Below, piece after piece: positions 24,940 to 32,676 of a stretch of DNA of 64,000 nucleotides. The first letter of the stretch is position 1; each line of letters starts with the position of its first letter. Below the pieces are notes generated by a model. The model had not been told where the DNA came from. It did not search any database and saw only the letters and a list, made by a program, of their open reading frames with translations. This DNA is from Bacillota bacterium. Lineage in GTDB: Bacteria; Bacillota; Clostridia; Lachnospirales; Lachnospiraceae. The stretch is from assembly GCA_023421505.1 (NCBI GenBank), contig JAEZTJ010000032.1, forward strand, positions 13,720-77,719, given 5' to 3'. Position numbers and translations under genes: made by a program.

Positions 24940-25299
24940 TTGGATCAAAAGATAAGAAAGAAAGAGCTAACGAATACATTATTAGCTAATCATTACGGGG
25001 GATGGATTTATTGCAGTTCTTGTAATCAGACAATAGGTTATTTATGTTATGTAACCTATAGCAGGATAATTATGGATTACACCTGCAAGTGTGGTAACCA
25101 TGGCGGTGTTCATATTATTATGGAGAATGCTATGGAGCCCCTCTATAATAATTCTAAATTATTAACAATAAAAAATAGATTGTGCTGTCCTGAGGATAAT
25201 GCACCTTTAATTACAATATTGAAACAGAAATTAAAGAGCTATGACTGTAAAATAGTCTGTAAGAACTGTAATCAGGAATATCATGAGTATTTAGATTAA
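24940..25299 (+). CDS. uncharacterised Cys-rich (zinc-ribbon-like) protein
   Basis: 119 residues from TTG 24940, five bases after ATGGAGG; in-frame ATGs inside the leader hairpin are rejected. I do not recognise a named family. Four Cys pairs are visible: CSSC near 25-28, CKCG near 49-52, CCPED near 83, and CKNC near 106-109. These look like two zinc ribbons. There is no signal peptide or membrane segment, so it is cytoplasmic. It lies between a Cys-tailed sigma factor and a small membrane protein, 24 bases before the latter. A nucleic-acid or metal-binding role is a guess. Confidence 0.6.
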   Translation: MDQKIRKKELTNTLLANHYGGWIYCSSCNQTIGYLCYVTYSRIIMDYTCKCGNHGGVHIIMENAMEPLYNNSKLLTIKNRLCCPEDNAPLITILKQKLKSYDCKIVCKNCNQEYHEYLD

Positions 25300-25323
25300 T
25301 TAATTTTATAAGGGAGGAAAATT

Positions 25324-25650
25324 ATGAGAAATTTAATTTTAACTGTTATTATAGGCTTTTGTGCAGGTTGTGTTGATATTTTGCCTATGTTTAAACAAAA
25401 GCAGGATAAGAATTCAATAGCATCTGCTTTCATACTATATTTTATATCACCGTTTATCATTTATAATACTGATCTGTTTGGAATGGTTTGGTGGTTAAAG
25501 GGTGCTGTAATTACTTTGTTACTGGCTCTTCCAAATTTATTCCTCATTGTAAAAGCAGAAAGAAAGGCTTTACCTATTATCATAGCATCTGCCAGCATCT
25601 TAGGAACTATAGTAGGAATTTTAGGTCATCTATTAAATATATATTCTTAA
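25324..25650 (+). CDS. small membrane protein of unknown function
   Basis: 108 residues with four likely membrane helices (about 2-20, 37-52, 56-77, 82-105) and short loops. AGGGAGG precedes the ATG. No family recognised. The downstream gap of 230 bases holds a hairpin with GCTGC arms. Its 24-base distance from the Cys-rich gene suggests co-transcription. Confidence 0.6.
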   Translation: MRNLILTVIIGFCAGCVDILPMFKQKQDKNSIASAFILYFISPFIIYNTDLFGMVWWLKGAVITLLLALPNLFLIVKAERKALPIIIASASILGTIVGILGHLLNIYS

Positions 25651-25730
25651 TCAGGCGCTACACTTACGCAGTCATATCATTTTAATGCTTATTAGTCAAC
25701 CAGTGTATTATTTCGTGTTTATAAATAAAA

Positions 25731-25780
25731 ACGCTGCAATTATATTCAATTATTGGATGTAATATATTTCAGCAGCTTAT
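25731..25780 (+). terminator. terminator-like hairpin
   Basis: GCTGC plus AATTATATT pairs with AATATATT plus CAGC/GCAGC after a small bulge, followed by TTATAATTTT. It probably ends the transcript of the two genes before it. Confidence 0.5.
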
Positions 25781-25881
25781 AATTTTATACAAAGGTTGAA
25801 CATTTTACTTCAAGCTAGATGTATATCTTTTCATTGATATTGATACAATAATTCCGTATGACAAATGAAAGGAGATTTATT

Positions 25882-26067
25882 ATGCCAAATTTAAGTGAAG
25901 TAGAATTACAAAATGTTAGACATTTATTGCAATTTGGGGAAGCAGATATTGAGAAATTTAGAAGCTATGCGCAAAGCGCCCAGGATGAAAATGTCAAACA
26001 ATTTTTTGAAAAATCGGCACAGTCCTGTGAAAAGAACAGGCAGACAATCTTACAGTTCTTACAATAG
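25882..26067 (+). CDS. small Coat F-associated protein
   Basis: 61 residues from ATG 25882, six bases after AAAGGAGA; an ATG 24 bases upstream has no ribosome site. The sequence is one helical hairpin (LSEVELQNVRHLLQFGEADIEKF, then FFEKSAQSCEKNRQTILQFL). It resembles the ferritin-like half often encoded beside Coat F genes. It lies 11 bases before the Coat F gene, and the two products may form a complex in the spore coat. The role is inferred from its neighbour. Confidence 0.6.
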   Translation: MPNLSEVELQNVRHLLQFGEADIEKFRSYAQSAQDENVKQFFEKSAQSCEKNRQTILQFLQ

Positions 26068-26078
26068 GAGGAGTCATT

Positions 26079-26621
26079 ATGATGCAGGAAAAAGCAATGG
26101 TTTCGGACGCTCTGAATTCAATTAATTCAGGACTGAAAACTTATACGGATATGATTTCACAGACAGGTCATCAGGAATTAAGGAGCGCATTACAACAAAT
26201 GCGAAATGAAGCAGAGAAATCACAATACGAACTATATACAATAGCAAAAAATAAAAATTATTATAAAGAACCGGCTCAAGCTTCTCAAAATGAGATTAAT
26301 AGTATTAAATCTGCTTTTTCAGGAAGCAGCGGTTGGTCAGGCAGCACCGGAATGTCAGGTCAGGCAGGTGGAATGGGAACCTCCTCAATGACTGGAAGTA
26401 ACGGAAGCAGTTCAAGCATGGCAGGCAGTACAAGCATGAGCGGTAGCTCAGGAATGACAGGTAGTACAGGTATGAACGGAAGCACAGGAATGGGCGGAAG
26501 TTCAGGAATGACAGGCAGTACAGGTATGAGTGGAAGCTCAGGTATGACCGGTGGATTAGGAATGTCTGGAATGAATAATAACTTAGGAAGCTCTATCGGA
26601 TCTGGAAACGCTGGTAAATAG
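26079..26621 (+). CDS. Coat F family spore coat protein with Gly/Ser/Met-rich tail
   Basis: 180 residues. Residues 1-70 match the Coat F domain: VSDALNSINSGLKTYTDMI, LRSALQQMRNEAEKSQYELY, and KNKNYYKEP. Residues about 85-175 are a low-complexity tail with many GMTGSTGMSGSSG-like units of six to seven residues. Coat F proteins are outer-coat or related stress proteins in spore formers. The Met-rich tail is unusual and could mediate polymer-like assembly or oxidative cross-linking. AGGAGG precedes the ATG. The repeats are likely to vary in number between strains. Expression in the mother cell is expected but no sporulation promoter was identified. Confidence 0.85.
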   Translation: MMQEKAMVSDALNSINSGLKTYTDMISQTGHQELRSALQQMRNEAEKSQYELYTIAKNKNYYKEPAQASQNEINSIKSAFSGSSGWSGSTGMSGQAGGMGTSSMTGSNGSSSSMAGSTSMSGSSGMTGSTGMNGSTGMGGSSGMTGSTGMSGSSGMTGGLGMSGMNNNLGSSIGSGNAGK

Positions 26622-26764
26622 GTATTCTTAAGGTTTCAAGGTAGGATAATTCCATACCTTGGAATACATAGAATATGCCTGTTTCAAAAGTGCACAAAAA
26701 AATCATCAATTAAAAATATTTTATAAACATATTCATAATATTCTAGAAATAAAAAATAAAGCTC

Positions 26765-26793
26765 TTGATATTTTATCTTAAATTAGGTAAAAT
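26765..26793 (+). promoter_or_regulatory. promoter of gap
   Basis: TTGATA (26765-26770), 17 bases, then TAAAAT (26788-26793), giving a leader of about 100 bases. A second -35-like TTGACA at 26814-26819 has only a weak -10 (TTGATT) and may be a second start. Confidence 0.6.
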
Positions 26794-26898
26794 AAATCTG
26801 CATTGAGAAATTTTTGACAATGTATTAGTGATAAATTTGATTAATTGCTGTCAATTGGCAGTAAATTATAAATTTAAACAATTAGGAGGAATATTATC

Positions 26899-27912
26899 AT
26901 GGCAGTAAAAGTAGCAATTAATGGTTTTGGACGTATCGGCCGTCTTGCTTTCAGACAGATGTTCGGCGCAGAAGGTTACGAAATAGTAGCTATTAACGAT
27001 TTAACAGATGCTAAAATGTTAGCGCACTTATTAAAATACGATTCCGCACAGGGAAGATATGCAAAAGCTGATACAGTAGTAGCGAAAGAGAACTCTATAC
27101 TTGTTGATGGTAAAGAAATTAAAATCTATGCACAGAAAAATCCTGCTGACTTACCTTGGGGTGAGCTTGGTGTAGATGTAGTACTTGAGTGTACTGGTTT
27201 CTTTGTATCAAAAGCTAAATCTCAGGCACATATCGATGCAGGTGCTAAGAAGGTAGTAATCTCTGCTCCGGCTGGTGATGATCTTCCTACAGTTGTATTC
27301 AGCGTTAATGAGAAAACATTAAAGGCTTCTGACACAATCATTTCTGCAGCTTCCTGTACAACAAACTGCTTAGCTCCTATGGCTGATACATTAAATAAAT
27401 TAGTTCCTGTAGAAAAAGGCTTTATGACTACAATCCATGCTTACACAGGTGATCAGATGACATTAGACGGACCTCACGCAAAAGGCGATTTAAGAAGAGC
27501 TCGTGCAGCTGCAGTTAATATCGTTCCTAACTCCACTGGTGCAGCTAAGGCAATCGGTCTTGTAGTTCCTGAGTTAGCTGGTAAATTAGATGGTGCTGCT
27601 CAGAGAGTACCTGTTCCGAGTGGTTCTATTACTGAATTAGTTGCAGTTGTTAACGGCAAGGTTTCCAAAGCTGATATCAATGCAGCAATGAAGGCAGCTT
27701 CCAGCGCATCCTTCGGTTATACTGAGGATGAGATCGTATCTTCTGACGTAATCGGAATCACATATGGTTCCTTATTCGATGCAACTCAGACTAAGGTTAC
27801 CGATCTTGAGAATGGTAAGACATTAGTTAAGGTTGTTTCCTGGTATGACAATGAGAATTCATATACAAGCCAGATGGTTAGAACAATCAAATACTTCGCT
27901 GAATTAGCATAA
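26899..27912 (+). CDS. gap: glyceraldehyde-3-phosphate dehydrogenase
   Basis: 337 residues. It oxidises glyceraldehyde-3-P to 1,3-bisphosphoglycerate with NAD+ in glycolysis. N-terminal Rossmann motif [16 protein letters not shown], catalytic Cys153 in [12 protein letters not shown], and the substrate region [14 protein letters not shown] are present. The C-terminal [14 protein letters not shown] motif is standard. It heads the glycolytic block gap-pgk-tpiA-gpmI, but a terminator separates it from pgk, so it can be expressed alone at high level. AGGAGG precedes the ATG, and codon choice is biased as in highly expressed genes (many GCA/GCT, TTA). Confidence 0.98.
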   Translation: MAVKVAINGFGRIGRLAFRQMFGAEGYEIVAINDLTDAKMLAHLLKYDSAQGRYAKADTVVAKENSILVDGKEIKIYAQKNPADLPWGELGVDVVLECTGFFVSKAKSQAHIDAGAKKVVISAPAGDDLPTVVFSVNEKTLKASDTIISAASCTTNCLAPMADTLNKLVPVEKGFMTTIHAYTGDQMTLDGPHAKGDLRRARAAAVNIVPNSTGAAKAIGLVVPELAGKLDGAAQRVPVPSGSITELVAVVNGKVSKADINAAMKAASSASFGYTEDEIVSSDVIGITYGSLFDATQTKVTDLENGKTLVKVVSWYDNENSYTSQMVRTIKYFAELA

Positions 27913-27971
27913 TTTTATGATACAAGTGAATTAGCCTGCTAAATAACTTGTATACTTAATTGATCCATCAT

Positions 27972-28003
27972 GGGTCCGGTCTTTCAGGACCGGACTCTTT
28001 TTT
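27972..28003 (+). terminator. rho-independent terminator after gap
   Basis: GGGTCCGGTC (27972-27981) pairs with the arm ending GACTC at 27997, a GC-rich 10-bp stem, followed by six T. Confidence 0.93.
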
Positions 28004-28011
28004 ATCATATA

Positions 28012-28036
28012 CTGCCGCAGAAAGGCAGAATGGAGG
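28012..28036 (+). promoter_or_regulatory. short hairpin directly before the pgk ribosome site
   Basis: CTGCC (28012-28016) pairs with GGCAG (28024-28028), followed by AATGGAGGG and the pgk ATG at 28043. It is the shortest member of the leader family also seen before cadA and at 24911 and 56791. Confidence 0.55.
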
Positions 28037-28042
28037 GTAACT

Positions 28043-29236
28043 ATGTTAAATAAAAAATCAGTTGATGATATCAATGTAAAAGGTAAAAGAGTTTTAGTTA
28101 GATGCGATTTTAATGTTCCTTTGCAGGAGGGCAAAATTACAGATGAAAACCGTCTTGTACAGGCACTTCCTACTATCAAGAAATTAATTAAGGACGGTGG
28201 CAAGGTTATACTTTGCTCCCACTTAGGCAAACCGAAGGGCGAGCCAAAGCCTGAATTATCTTTAGCACCTGTAGCCGTACGTTTAGAAGCACTATTAGGA
28301 CAAGAAGTAAAATTTGCTAAGGATGACAATGTTGTCGGTGAGAATGCAAAAGCTGCTGTTGCTGCTATGAAAGACGGCGAAGTAGTTCTTCTTGAGAATA
28401 CCCGTTATAGAGCAGAAGAGACGAAGAATGGTGAAGCGTTTAGTAAAGACCTGGCTTCTCTGTGTGATGTATTTGTAAATGATGCTTTTGGAACTGCTCA
28501 TAGAGCACACTGTTCTAATGTTGGTATTACTCAATTCATTGATACCGCAGTAGTTGGTTATTTAATGCAGAAGGAAATAGAATTCCTTGGTAATGCAGTA
28601 AATAATCCGAAGAGACCATTTGTTGCAATCCTCGGAGGCTCAAAGGTTTCCTCCAAGATCTCCGTAATTGAGAATCTCCTTGATAAAGTAGATACCTTAA
28701 TCATCGGTGGAGGTATGGCATATACCTTCATGAAAGCATTGGGTGAAGAGGTAGGTAAATCATTATTAGAGGCAGATTATATAGATTATGCTAAGAAGAT
28801 GATGGAAAAAGCTGAAAAGAATGGCGTTAAGTTATTAATTCCTATCGATACTGTGGTTGCACAGGAATTTAGTAATGAGGTACCTTTCAAAACAGTTGGT
28901 CGCGGTGAGATTGAGCCTGATTATGAAGGCCTTGATATCGGCGAGAATACTTGTAAGCTTTATACGGAAGCAATCAAGGATGCGAAAACTGTTGTATGGA
29001 ATGGTCCGATGGGTGTATTCGAATTATCTAATTTTGCAGCCGGAACAATCGCAGTAGCGAAAGCATTATCTGAAATCGATGCAACAACAATCATCGGTGG
29101 AGGTGATTCTGCTGCAGCTGTTAATATCCTTGGCTTTGGTGATAAGATGACTCATATATCAACAGGCGGTGGTGCTTCACTTGAATTCTTAGAGGGTAAA
29201 GAGCTTCCTGGTGTAGCAGCAGCTAACAATAAATAA
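28043..29236 (+). CDS. pgk: phosphoglycerate kinase
   Basis: 397 residues, the usual length. It transfers phosphate from 1,3-bisphosphoglycerate to ADP. N-terminal [12 protein letters not shown] and SHLGKPKG bind the phosphoglycerate; the C-terminal half has the nucleotide motifs [10 protein letters not shown] and [12 protein letters not shown]. It is encoded between gap and tpiA but has its own leader hairpin and ATGGAGGG ribosome site. A 182-bp inverted-repeat element separates it from tpiA. Confidence 0.98.
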   Translation: MLNKKSVDDINVKGKRVLVRCDFNVPLQEGKITDENRLVQALPTIKKLIKDGGKVILCSHLGKPKGEPKPELSLAPVAVRLEALLGQEVKFAKDDNVVGENAKAAVAAMKDGEVVLLENTRYRAEETKNGEAFSKDLASLCDVFVNDAFGTAHRAHCSNVGITQFIDTAVVGYLMQKEIEFLGNAVNNPKRPFVAILGGSKVSSKISVIENLLDKVDTLIIGGGMAYTFMKALGEEVGKSLLEADYIDYAKKMMEKAEKNGVKLLIPIDTVVAQEFSNEVPFKTVGRGEIEPDYEGLDIGENTCKLYTEAIKDAKTVVWNGPMGVFELSNFAAGTIAVAKALSEIDATTIIGGGDSAAAVNILGFGDKMTHISTGGGASLEFLEGKELPGVAAANNK

Positions 29237-29265
29237 AATAACAATAATTTAATAATCATTTATTG

Positions 29266-29447
29266 TAGCAAGTTTTCTTATAACAATAACATACTGACCT
29301 TGAAATTTACGAAGGATAAATAAACGCTCAGACATAAGTATAAATAGCCCGAAAGGATAGGCAGGCTTTTAGAGGAATGATTAACTAGATATTCTTCTTA
29401 CCTTATACAAAAAATTGAGCGTCAGTATGTTTATAAGAAGGCTTGCT
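29266..29447. repeat. 182-bp inverted-repeat element between pgk and tpiA
   Basis: The left arm (29266-29298, beginning TAGCAAG) pairs with the right arm (29421-29447, ending CTTGCTA), with a small insertion and two mismatches. Both ends read TA-GCAAG, as expected for a TA target duplication of a Tc1/IS630-like miniature element. A second pairing CGCTCA with TGAGCG and a hairpin AGCC/GGCT lie inside. It could be a MITE or a folded intercistronic RNA. Confidence 0.6.
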
Positions 29448-29473
29448 ATAATAGGGTAAATAGGAGGACTATA

Positions 29474-30220
29474 ATGCGTAGAAAAATAATAGCTGGAAAT
29501 TGGAAAATGAATAAAACTCCTGCGGAGACAGTTACCTTAATTAACGAGTTAAAACCATTAGTGGTTAATGAGGAAGCAGATGTGGTTTTTTGTGTACCTG
29601 CAGTATCTTTAACGACTGCCCTTGATGCTGCAAAAGGAACCAATATAGCAATTGGAGCTCAGAATATGTATTTTGAGGAAAGTGGTGCATACACTGGAGA
29701 AATCGCTCCTAATATGCTCACAAGTATTGGCGTGAAATATGTAATCATCGGTCATTCCGAGAGACGAGAATATTTTGCGGAGACTGATGAGACTGTTAAT
29801 AAAAAAGTGCTGAAGGCCTTCGAGCACGGTATCACACCTATTGTTTGCTGCGGTGAGACCCTAAAGCAGAGAGAGCAGGGTGTTACAATAGATTTTATTC
29901 GTCAGCAGATTAAGATTGCTTTCTTAAGTGTTACACCGGATCAGGCTAAGATGGCTGTAATTGCTTATGAACCAATCTGGGCTATTGGAACAGGTAAGGT
30001 AGCTACAACAGAGCAGGCAGAAGAGGTATGTAAAGCAATCCGTGAATGTATCGCAGAAATTTATGATAAAGCTACAGCAGAAGCAATCCGTATCCAGTAC
30101 GGCGGCAGCGTAACTGCAGCTAGTGCGGCTGATTTATTCTCCCAAGCTAATATAGATGGCGGCCTCGTTGGTGGAGCCAGCTTAAAGGCTGACTTCGGAA
30201 AGATTGTTAATTATAAATAA
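29474..30220 (+). CDS. tpiA: triosephosphate isomerase
   Basis: 248 residues. It interconverts dihydroxyacetone phosphate and glyceraldehyde-3-P. AGNWKMNK near the start contains the catalytic Lys, [11 protein letters not shown] the catalytic His, and [12 protein letters not shown] the catalytic Glu; the phosphate loop is [13 protein letters not shown] precedes the ATG. It follows the inverted-repeat element and ends at a strong terminator. Confidence 0.98.
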   Translation: MRRKIIAGNWKMNKTPAETVTLINELKPLVVNEEADVVFCVPAVSLTTALDAAKGTNIAIGAQNMYFEESGAYTGEIAPNMLTSIGVKYVIIGHSERREYFAETDETVNKKVLKAFEHGITPIVCCGETLKQREQGVTIDFIRQQIKIAFLSVTPDQAKMAVIAYEPIWAIGTGKVATTEQAEEVCKAIRECIAEIYDKATAEAIRIQYGGSVTAASAADLFSQANIDGGLVGGASLKADFGKIVNYK

Positions 30221-30230
30221 GAGATAAGGG

Positions 30231-30274
30231 CTCAAACTTTGCAGTGGATAGGATATCTGCAAAGTTTGAGTGTT
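30231..30274 (+). terminator. rho-independent terminator after tpiA
   Basis: CTCAAACTTTGCAG (30231-30244) pairs perfectly with CTGCAAAGTTTGAG (30257-30270), followed by TGTTT. A second perfect 9-bp hairpin CCTTAAATT/AATTTAAGG lies at 30282-30312. Confidence 0.88.
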
Positions 30275-30344
30275 TACGATACCTTAAATTTGGTGCATAA
30301 TCTAATTTAAGGATTTGTGATTGCTATTATGGATGATTATGACA

Positions 30345-30373
30345 TTTACATAATTCATTATTTGTACTATAGT
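30345..30373 (+). promoter_or_regulatory. promoter of gpmI
   Basis: TTTACA (30345-30350), 17 bases, then TATAGT (30368-30373). It gives a leader of about 150 bases before gpmI. Nothing else is seen in the 309-base gap apart from the two hairpins before it. Confidence 0.65.
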
Positions 30374-30529
30374 AATTCACGATAAAGTGGCAGTGTATAA
30401 GCTATGAATGGCTTCAGACTAAAACCACAAGATGAAAATAAACTATTATTAATTAGTTTCTGTTTATTACACTAGACATTTGTTTGGACTTTGAAATAGG
30501 TATATGTCCTTAAGAAAAGGAGTAAGAAA

Positions 30530-32074
30530 ATGAGTTGTAAGAAACCCACAGTATTAATGATCTTAGACGGATTTGGTTTAAATGATAAGAAAGAAGCAAA
30601 TGCAATCGCAGAAGCGAATACCCCGGTAATTGACAAATTAATGGCGGAATATCCATTTGTGAAAGGTTATGCAAGTGGTATGGCTGTCGGCCTTCCTGAG
30701 GGACAGATGGGTAACTCAGAGGTTGGACATATTAACATGGGAGCAGGAAGAATTGTATATCAAGAATTAACCAGAATAACAAAGGAAATTCAAGATGGTA
30801 TCTTCTTTCAGAATGCTGCACTGCTTGCTGCAATCGATAACTGCAAGAGAAATAATTCTGATCTTCATTTATACGGGTTACTTTCTGATGGCGGTGTACA
30901 CAGCCATAACACACATCTGTATGCTTTGCTTGAACTTGCGAAGAAGCAGGGACTTACGAATGTATATGTACATGCTTTCTTAGACGGAAGAGATACACCT
31001 CCGGCATCCGGTAAAAGCTTTGTGGAAGCATTATGGGAGCAGATGCAGATTATTGGCGTAGGCAAGATTGCTTCTGTAATGGGACGTTATTATGCAATGG
31101 ATCGTGATAATCGCTGGGATCGTGTTGAAAAGGCATACCGCGCGATGGCTTTCGGAGAAGGTGAGACAGCAGAAAGTGGTATTATAGCTGTTCAAAATTC
31201 CTATGATGCAGAGAAATATGACGAATTTGTATTACCAACCGTTGTGATGGAGAATGGTAAGCCAGTAGCAACTATTAAAGATAAAGACTCTGTTATTTTC
31301 TTTAATTTCAGACCTGACAGAGCAAGAGAAATCACCAGAGTATTCTGTGATGATGAATTCACAGGCTTTGAACGCTCTAAGAGACTGGATTTAACTTATG
31401 TATGCTTCTCAGAGTATGATATAACCATTCCTAATAAAGTAGTAGCTTTCCATAAGATCGCGATTGATCATACCTTCGGTCAGTTCCTTGCCGAGCACCA
31501 TAAATCACAGCTTCGTCTTGCAGAAACTGAGAAATATGCACATGTTACCTTCTTTTTTAATGCCGGAGTTGAAGTACCGAATGATGGTGAAGATAGAATT
31601 CTTGTAAATTCCCCAAAGGTAGCTACTTATGACCTTCAGCCTGAAATGAGTGCATTCCAGGTTGCTGATAAGCTGGTTGAGGCAATTAAATCTTTAAAAT
31701 ATGATGTAATTATTGTAAACTTTGCAAATCCTGATATGGTAGGGCATACTGGTATAGAAGCAGCAGCAATAAAGGCAATCGAAACAGTAGATAAATGTGT
31801 TGGTTTGGCAGTAGATGCTTTGCTGACAGTGGATGGACAGATGTTTATCTGCGCTGATCATGGTAATGCTGAGCAGTTGGTTGATTATACAACGAATGAT
31901 CCATTTACTGCACATACTACGAATCCGGTACCTTTTATCCTTGTAAACTATGATAAGGAATATACTTTAGCAGAAGGTGGATGTCTGGCAGATATCATAC
32001 CAACCCTGATCGATATGATGCATATGGTTAAACCTGAGGAAATGACCGGAAAATCCCTGTTGATTAAAAAATAA
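30530..32074 (+). CDS. gpmI: 2,3-bisphosphoglycerate-independent phosphoglycerate mutase
   Basis: 514 residues, the full length of the Mn2+-dependent enzyme that converts 3- to 2-phosphoglycerate. The metal and phosphoserine motifs are MILDGFGLND near residue 11 and MGNSEVGHINMGAGR near 62-76. The central HAFLDGRDTPP and C-terminal ICADHGNAEQ are standard. AAGGAG precedes the ATG. The next gene, secG, follows after 57 bases, probably on the same transcript. Confidence 0.97.
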   Translation: MSCKKPTVLMILDGFGLNDKKEANAIAEANTPVIDKLMAEYPFVKGYASGMAVGLPEGQMGNSEVGHINMGAGRIVYQELTRITKEIQDGIFFQNAALLAAIDNCKRNNSDLHLYGLLSDGGVHSHNTHLYALLELAKKQGLTNVYVHAFLDGRDTPPASGKSFVEALWEQMQIIGVGKIASVMGRYYAMDRDNRWDRVEKAYRAMAFGEGETAESGIIAVQNSYDAEKYDEFVLPTVVMENGKPVATIKDKDSVIFFNFRPDRAREITRVFCDDEFTGFERSKRLDLTYVCFSEYDITIPNKVVAFHKIAIDHTFGQFLAEHHKSQLRLAETEKYAHVTFFFNAGVEVPNDGEDRILVNSPKVATYDLQPEMSAFQVADKLVEAIKSLKYDVIIVNFANPDMVGHTGIEAAAIKAIETVDKCVGLAVDALLTVDGQMFICADHGNAEQLVDYTTNDPFTAHTTNPVPFILVNYDKEYTLAEGGCLADIIPTLIDMMHMVKPEEMTGKSLLIKK

Positions 32075-32131
32075 GTTGAAATAATCACTAATGTATGGTA
32101 TTATTGAATTTAGTTTTTAGGAGGTGTGGAC

Positions 32132-32374
32132 ATGGGTATCTTAAAATTAGCCGTTCAAATCGTATATATTTTAGTGTGTATTGCATTAGTTGTTATCGTA
32201 TTAAGACAAGAAGGTAAAGTCGGAGGCTTATCAGGAGCACTGACCGGATCAAGTGAAACATATTGGGCGAAGAATAAAGGCCGTTCTGTTGAAGGAACTT
32301 TGGAGAAGGTTACAAAGTATTTAGCAGCAGCTTTTATATTACTTTCCGTATTATTAAATTTAAAAATCTGGTAA
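32132..32374 (+). CDS. secG: protein translocase subunit SecG
   Basis: 80 residues with two membrane helices (about 5-25 and 55-77) joined by the SecG signature GGLSGALTGSSETYW. It assists SecYE in moving proteins across the membrane. The start is ATG 32132, seven bases after AGGAGG; the GTG six bases upstream overlaps that spacing. secG between gpmI and rnr is a common Clostridia order. A terminator follows. Confidence 0.93.
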   Translation: MGILKLAVQIVYILVCIALVVIVLRQEGKVGGLSGALTGSSETYWAKNKGRSVEGTLEKVTKYLAAAFILLSVLLNLKIW

Positions 32375-32388
32375 ATTAATTATTAGAA

Positions 32389-32454
32389 GAGGCTGTTACG
32401 AAGCATTTTAATTCTTGTTTGGAGAAATAAGATGTTTTGTGACAGCCTCTTTTT
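32389..32454 (+). terminator. rho-independent terminator after secG
   Basis: GAGGCTGT (32389-32396) pairs with ACAGCCTC (32442-32449), extended inside by interrupted A/T pairs, followed by five T. Confidence 0.9.
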
Positions 32455-32676
32455 AATCGATTGTTTTAAAAACAAGTAATATATGGTATACTAATTAATG
32501 TAAATCGCTAAGGTAGATGTTACTTCCAGAACTTTCTTAAGAGATTATCTTTTATTATTAAAGAAAGTGATGAAAATACGACTTTTGTACTATAAAATCC
32601 AATCATGTATATAATACATCTTATAGTAACCTTATATAAATACAATACAAATAAATATAATAATTAGGAGCTGTAT

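Noticed and set aside
25488..25685. Overlapping frames inside the small membrane protein and the Coat F partner
   Set aside because: Shadow frames of the supported genes with no ribosome site.
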